A stretch of DNA of 25,480 nucleotides from Syntrophaceae bacterium UBA6078. GTDB taxonomy: Bacteria; Desulfobacterota; Syntrophia; Syntrophales; UBA2210. Where the stretch lies: contig DIXO01000013.1 of assembly GCA_002428735.1 (NCBI GenBank), positions 1 through 25,480 on the forward strand, written 5' to 3'. Each line of letters begins with the position of its first letter. Position 1 is the first letter of the stretch. This document shows positions 22,202 to 25,480 of this stretch, piece after piece. The notes under the pieces were generated by a model. That model was given only the letters and a program-made list of their open reading frames with translations, had not been told where the DNA came from and did not search any database. The translations under genes and the position numbers were made by a program.

Positions 22202-23440
22202 ATGGTTGCGTTAGCCCCCTTCAAGGCAGTACGACCGCAACGGCAGTATGTCAAGGATGTTGCCTCCTATCCCTATGATGTCCTTGATTCGCGCGAGGCC
22301 CGGCTCCTGATTCGTGAAAACGCGAAGAGTTTCCTGCGGATCGAGAAATCCGAGGCGGACTCTCCCGGTGATATGGCTGACCACGGAGAGTTGTACGAAC
22401 GGGCGCGGGTGAATCTGTTCGCGTTTTTGCGCGAAGGCACGCTCTTTCAGGACGAAAAGCCCTGTTTCTACATCTATCGCCAGGGAATGAACGGCCATCT
22501 TCAGTACGGTGTGGTGGGGTGCGTCGATGCGGCGGATTACGAATCAAGGGTCATCAAGAGGCATGAACTGACGCGTCGGGACAAAGAGCTCGACCGCACG
22601 AGACACATAGACCATGTGAGAGCGCAGACCGGTCCTATCTACCTGACCTACCGGGCATCAAAGGCCATCGACGGCATGGTCCTCGAGATCACCGCTCGTA
22701 AACCGGAATATGACTTTGCCGCCGATGACGGAATTACCCACACGGTATGGATCGTGCAGGATGAGGATACCATTGCAGGAATCAGGAAGGGATTCGGGCA
22801 GCTCGATTCGATGTACATCGCCGACGGGCACCACCGGGCGGCGGCAGCCGCGGCCGTTGCCCGGATGCGCCGGGAGGCCAACCCCGCCCATACCGGCACC
22901 GAGGAGTACAACCGGATAATGGCCGTCATATTTCCCCACGACCAGCTCAAGATCATGGATTACAACAGAGTGGTGCGGGATCTGGCCGGATTCGACGATC
23001 ATGCTTTTATGGAAAAAATCCGCGAGCGCTTTGCCGTCTCCGACAACTTTGCCGGCCGGTCACCGCGGCATCGGGGCGAATTCGGGATGTATCTGAAGGG
23101 GAAGTGGTACGGACTGCGGGCTGAAAAGCGCACCCTCGCGCAGGATGACCCTGTGGCCGCGCTGGATGTGTCCCTGCTCCAGGACAACCTGTTGGGACCG
23201 GTGCTTGGGATTGACGACCCGCGATCGAATGACAGGATATGTTTCGTGGGCGGCATACGGGGGATGGACGAACTCGAGCGGCTTGTGAATTCCGGCGAAT
23301 ACGCGGTGGCATTCTCCCTCTATCCCACCACCATGGATCAGATCATGACGATCGCCGACAGGGGGGAGACCATGCCCCCCAAGTCCACCTGGTTCGAGCC
23401 GAAGCTCCGGAGCGGCATATTTGTTCATCTCCTGGACTGA
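22202..23440 (+). CDS. DUF1015-family protein
   Basis: A 412-aa soluble protein. It opens VALAPFKAVRPQRQY with the ASYPYDVL motif, both characteristic of DUF1015. The centre holds YIADGHHRAAAAAAVARM, where DGHHR resembles the nucleotide-binding motif of ParB/sulfiredoxin-type folds. The C terminus ends PKSTWFEPKLRSGIFVHLL, also typical. I start at the ATG at 22202, preceded by AAGGAAG; a TTG 18 codons upstream is possible but poorly supported. Function is not established. It is divergent from the YqiA-like gene and on the same strand as the transglycosylase that follows. A serine-metabolism or kinase role has been discussed for relatives, which I treat as unproven. Confidence 0.85.
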   Translation: MVALAPFKAVRPQRQYVKDVASYPYDVLDSREARLLIRENAKSFLRIEKSEADSPGDMADHGELYERARVNLFAFLREGTLFQDEKPCFYIYRQGMNGHLQYGVVGCVDAADYESRVIKRHELTRRDKELDRTRHIDHVRAQTGPIYLTYRASKAIDGMVLEITARKPEYDFAADDGITHTVWIVQDEDTIAGIRKGFGQLDSMYIADGHHRAAAAAAVARMRREANPAHTGTEEYNRIMAVIFPHDQLKIMDYNRVVRDLAGFDDHAFMEKIRERFAVSDNFAGRSPRHRGEFGMYLKGKWYGLRAEKRTLAQDDPVAALDVSLLQDNLLGPVLGIDDPRSNDRICFVGGIRGMDELERLVNSGEYAVAFSLYPTTMDQIMTIADRGETMPPKSTWFEPKLRSGIFVHLLD

Positions 23441-23498
23441 TCCGCCCGGCGCGTCACGCCTGAATCAGGCCCTGACCAGGGAGGAGAGCTGAAAAAAT

Positions 23499-24092
23499 AT
23501 GGCTCCCCGTAACCATGCATGTCCCCTCCGGCTGGCCATTCTGGCCGCGCTGCTCCTGTGCGCGATCGCTGTACCCACTCATGCGGATATCTACCGCTAT
23601 CTGGATGAAGAAGGGAATGTCTGTTTTACCAATCTGCCCCCGCCCACAAACAAATATCAGGTCTTCATAAAGGAAAGAAAGAGGTTTTCCGGGCCGCGCT
23701 CGACGGACCGATACGACGGGCAACTGCGGGAAGCGTCCCGGAAACACGGCGTCTCCTTTCCCCTTCTCAAGGCCATCGTCAAAGTGGAATCGGATTTCGA
23801 CCCCCGGGCCGTGTCGAAGAAGGGGGCAAAAGGACTGATGCAGATCATGCCCGCCAACTTCGAGGCCCTGGGAATAGAAGACCCCTTCAATCCACAGGAG
23901 AATATCATGGGCGGGGCGCTTCACATGCGGCGCCTGCTGGACCGGTTCAACGGCAAGGTGCGTCTCGCCCTCGCTGCGTACAACGCCGGCATCGACACCG
24001 TTGACCGCGCCAAGGATGTCCCGCCCATACCCGAGACGCAGGACTACGTGCGCAAGGTTATTGAGTGCTACCGCGTGTTCCAGGGCGGGTAG
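23499..24092 (+). CDS. Lytic transglycosylase, SLT domain, with N-terminal DUF4124-like segment
   Basis: A 197-aa secreted murein hydrolase. Residues 1-29 are a signal peptide ending THA, without a lipobox. Residues 30-56 (DIYRYLDEEGNVCFTNLP) resemble the DUF4124 segment. The SLT/goose-lysozyme-like domain spans about 75-190, with catalytic Glu97 in AIVKVESDF, the GLMQIMP motif and LALAAYNAG. It cleaves peptidoglycan to 1,6-anhydro products. GGAGGA is present upstream but with a long spacer of about 12 bases. Confidence 0.92.
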   Translation: MAPRNHACPLRLAILAALLLCAIAVPTHADIYRYLDEEGNVCFTNLPPPTNKYQVFIKERKRFSGPRSTDRYDGQLREASRKHGVSFPLLKAIVKVESDFDPRAVSKKGAKGLMQIMPANFEALGIEDPFNPQENIMGGALHMRRLLDRFNGKVRLALAAYNAGIDTVDRAKDVPPIPETQDYVRKVIECYRVFQGG

Positions 24093-24181
24093 GCCGATCA
24101 TACTCTGCGATCAATAGTCATATGTGTACGGTAAGATTACCCACTGTCTGTTTTTATAATCAACATAATCTTATAAAATCC

Positions 24182-24210
24182 TTGACCAAAAATTTCTGAG
24201 GGGGTATTCT
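24182..24210 (+). promoter_or_regulatory. Sigma70-type promoter upstream of the leader/cas3
   Basis: TTGACC (24182-24187), a 17-bp spacer and TATTCT (24205-24210) form a near-consensus promoter. It would start transcription near 24217, giving a transcript of about 115 nt up to the terminator, or a longer one through cas3 on readthrough. Confidence 0.55.
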
Positions 24211-24278
24211 TCCGTTCAGCTTTTTCTTGAATTGTTCTGTAGCATCTTTATGAATACTGGCTGCTTATAGGAGAAGGC

Positions 24279-24347
24279 ATGCTATACCTATTGAAAACCC
24301 TGTTTCTCAAGGCGAGAGGCGGGGTTTTTTATTTCCAACTGGCATGA
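24279..24347 (+). CDS. Possible 22-codon leader peptide overlapping a terminator
   Basis: An ATG at 24279 follows GGAG (24270-24273) at a 5-base spacing and opens a 22-residue frame, MLYLLKTLFLKARGG then VFYFQLA, ending at a TGA. It is hydrophobic and basic. The terminator hairpin lies inside the frame, so ribosome position could affect termination. Coding status is uncertain: it may equally be a leader peptide, a tiny membrane peptide or chance. Confidence 0.3.
   Translation: MLYLLKTLFLKARGGVFYFQLA
24294..24330 (+). terminator. Strong Rho-independent terminator before cas3
   Basis: AAAACCC (24294-24300) pairs with GGGTTTT (24322-24328). The stem continues inward through G-U and Watson-Crick pairs to TCTC/GAGA around an AAGGC loop, about 15 pairs in all. 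Six T residues (24325-24330) follow. It lies between a promoter and cas3, so it is either the end of a short RNA or an attenuator. Confidence 0.75.
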
Positions 24348-24545
24348 ACCAGAAGATGCTTCAGAAACCCCAAGACAGAAAGAATGAAAGAACACCTCAA
24401 ACACGAAACAAGTCTTACATTATGTCCGTGATGCTTTGGTCTTCCGAGGGAGGGTTTTTTCTGAAAGGATTCTGGAATCTATCTTTCAGTTCTATGGGTG
24501 TTTTTGTGTTGATACTGAACTTGCTCGAAATTTTGGGAAGAACCT

Positions 24546-25472
24546 GTGACTGAAAAATATTATGCGCACAGCCTGGAAAGAAGGCCGCCTTCTGAGTGGC
24601 AACTGTTGGAAGAACATCTGAAGAATGTTGCTGAAATGGCGAGATCATTCTCAGATGGTTTCGGCGCTGGAGATTGGGGATACTTGGCAGGATTATGGCA
24701 CGATATTGGGAAATATTCTGATGATTTTCAGAGGATGCTTCGTGCCAAGGATGGGAGTGATGCTCACATTGAAAAAATCGGACGTGTCGATCATTCGACA
24801 GCAGGTGCTAAAAATGCCTTTAATACCTTCGGAGACAAGGGGAAACTGTTGGCTTATGCTATTGCTGGTCATCATGGAGGGCTTCCGGATGGCAACTCCA
24901 ATAATACTTGTCTCTATAATCGGTTAGAAAAAACCATCCTCGATTACTCTTCCTGCCCTGAACATATTCTTAAAGGGAAAAATCTCGGCGACTTACCTTT
25001 CGGCCCTGATACCAGCAGTTCAAAACGATTTGCCTTTCAAATCTCCTTTTTTATTCGGATGATTTATTCTTGCCTCGTTGATGCGGATTTTCTGGATACT
25101 GAAGCGTTTATGGATAAAGACAGATCCCTATGGCGGAAGGGGTATCCCTCTTTACTTGAGTTGAACAAAAGATTGAATGCTGATCTGAAGCAATTAAGCG
25201 CAAGTGCATCCAAGACGCCAATCAACCAACGCAGGGCTGAAGTCCTGAAAAGCTGTCTTAGTGCTGCGGAACAACCACAAGGACTGTTTTCATTAACCGT
25301 GCCCACGGGAGGCGGGAAAACGCTTTCGTCTTTGGCCTTTGCGATGAAGCATGCCCTTAAGCACAATCTCAAGAGGATTATCTATGTTATTCCCTATACC
25401 AGCATTATTGAACAGAATGCAGCGGTTTTCCGGAAAATTCTGGGGGAAAACGAGGTCCTAGCAGGCCGTTGA
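24546..25472 (+). CDS. cas3: CRISPR-associated nuclease/helicase Cas3 (type I-C-like), truncated
   Basis: A 308-aa frame for the N-terminal part of Cas3, which degrades DNA captured by Cascade. It starts with GTG. The HD nuclease domain (about 1-200) shows His24, the His52-Asp53 pair (GLWHDIGK), DHSTAGA and GHHGG. The helicase begins near 235 with Walker A PTGGGKT (253-259) and VIPYTSIIEQNAAVF. HD fused ahead of the helicase and these motifs fit type I-C. Full proteins run about 700-800 aa, so the DEAD/H box and all later motifs are missing. The reading frame is broken right after ENEVL, where sequence resembling an insertion-sequence end begins. Codon use is more AT-rich than in the preceding genes. 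Downstream cas genes lie outside the window. Confidence 0.9.
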   Translation: MTEKYYAHSLERRPPSEWQLLEEHLKNVAEMARSFSDGFGAGDWGYLAGLWHDIGKYSDDFQRMLRAKDGSDAHIEKIGRVDHSTAGAKNAFNTFGDKGKLLAYAIAGHHGGLPDGNSNNTCLYNRLEKTILDYSSCPEHILKGKNLGDLPFGPDTSSSKRFAFQISFFIRMIYSCLVDADFLDTEAFMDKDRSLWRKGYPSLLELNKRLNADLKQLSASASKTPINQRRAEVLKSCLSAAEQPQGLFSLTVPTGGGKTLSSLAFAMKHALKHNLKRIIYVIPYTSIIEQNAAVFRKILGENEVLAGR

Positions 25473-25480
25473 AAAACTGA
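25462..25480. mobile_element. Probable insertion-sequence terminus interrupting cas3
   Basis: The final 19 bases, CAGGCCGTTGAAAAACTGA, follow CTAG (25458-25461), where the Cas3 homology stops. A terminus of the type AGGC(C/T)GTTGAAAAA is common in insertion sequences of Deltaproteobacteria (I recall IS1182-like examples). CTAG, a palindrome, could be the target duplication. The frame's stop codon TGA lies inside this sequence. Only the first bases of the element are visible, so the family is uncertain. Confidence 0.5.

Larger units (their letters stand above)
24093..24545. other. AT-rich intergenic region upstream of cas3
   Basis: This 453-bp stretch marks a composition change from the GC-richer core genes to the cas region. 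It contains the promoter at 24182-24210, a possible leader ORF at 24279-24347, and an intrinsic terminator at 24294-24330. Downstream (24348-24545) there is an open but unconvincing frame, no ribosome site of note and no direct-repeat array. Confidence 0.5.

Noticed and set aside
24093..24545. CRISPR repeat array upstream of cas3
   Set aside because: No direct repeats of 25-40 bases with regular spacing are present; any array must lie outside the window.
24344..24553. 69-codon plus-strand frame between the terminator and cas3
   Set aside because: No ribosome site, no recognisable motif, overlaps the cas3 start, and lies in AT-rich DNA where open frames arise by chance.

Overview
The window looks like chromosome from an anaerobic Desulfobacterota (Deltaproteobacteria), perhaps a Syntrophia-like lineage. 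I infer this from the gene mix: TRAP and TTT solute-binding proteins, a NIL-domain ferredoxin, an Elp3-like radical SAM gene coupled to rnc, a DUF1015 protein and a type I-C-like Cas3. No rRNA, tRNA or CRISPR repeat array was found.

Region 1 (1-10365, all + strand) is a sugar-acid uptake and catabolism cluster. It holds an IclR-family regulator with a 17-bp perfect palindrome in its own leader, a KDPG/KHG aldolase (eda-like), a PfkB-type 2-keto-3-deoxygluconate kinase, an aldo/keto reductase, a TRAP-type binding protein without its membrane partners, a complete tripartite tricarboxylate transporter (tctC-tctB-tctA), an SDR dehydrogenase and an Ldh2-family dehydrogenase. The likely logic is import of a sugar acid, redox conversion by the dehydrogenases, then KDG -> KDPG -> pyruvate + glyceraldehyde-3-phosphate. 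No sugar-acid dehydratase is visible, so the entry step must be encoded elsewhere or work differently.

Region 2 (about 10430-14380) is visibly more AT-rich and looks acquired. It opens with a decayed IS256-family transposase fragment. It then carries a membrane protein with an HEGAH zinc-metalloprotease-like motif, a receiver-only response regulator, a NarL/LuxR-type response regulator, and a divergently transcribed soluble PAS histidine kinase of the NarX/DegS (HisKA_3) class. The divergent promoter region contains a cluster of TTGAGG repeats.

Region 3 (14384-18449, - strand) is a tightly overlapping housekeeping operon: mnmA, mtaB, rnc and an Elp3-like radical SAM gene. It covers tRNA thiolation, tRNA methylthiolation and RNA processing. 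Region 4 (18668-24092) holds small conserved genes on both strands: two alpha/beta hydrolases, a PC4/YdbC-like small protein, a two-TM protein, an uncharacterised 120-aa protein, the NIL-ferredoxin, a DUF1015 protein and a lytic transglycosylase.

Region 5 (24093-25480) is AT-rich and begins a CRISPR-Cas locus. A good sigma70-type promoter leads into a strong intrinsic terminator that overlaps a possible 22-codon leader ORF, followed by cas3. The cas3 frame stops abruptly after its HD domain and Walker A motif. The last 19 bases after a CTAG resemble an insertion-sequence end, so the cas3 gene appears to be interrupted at the window edge.
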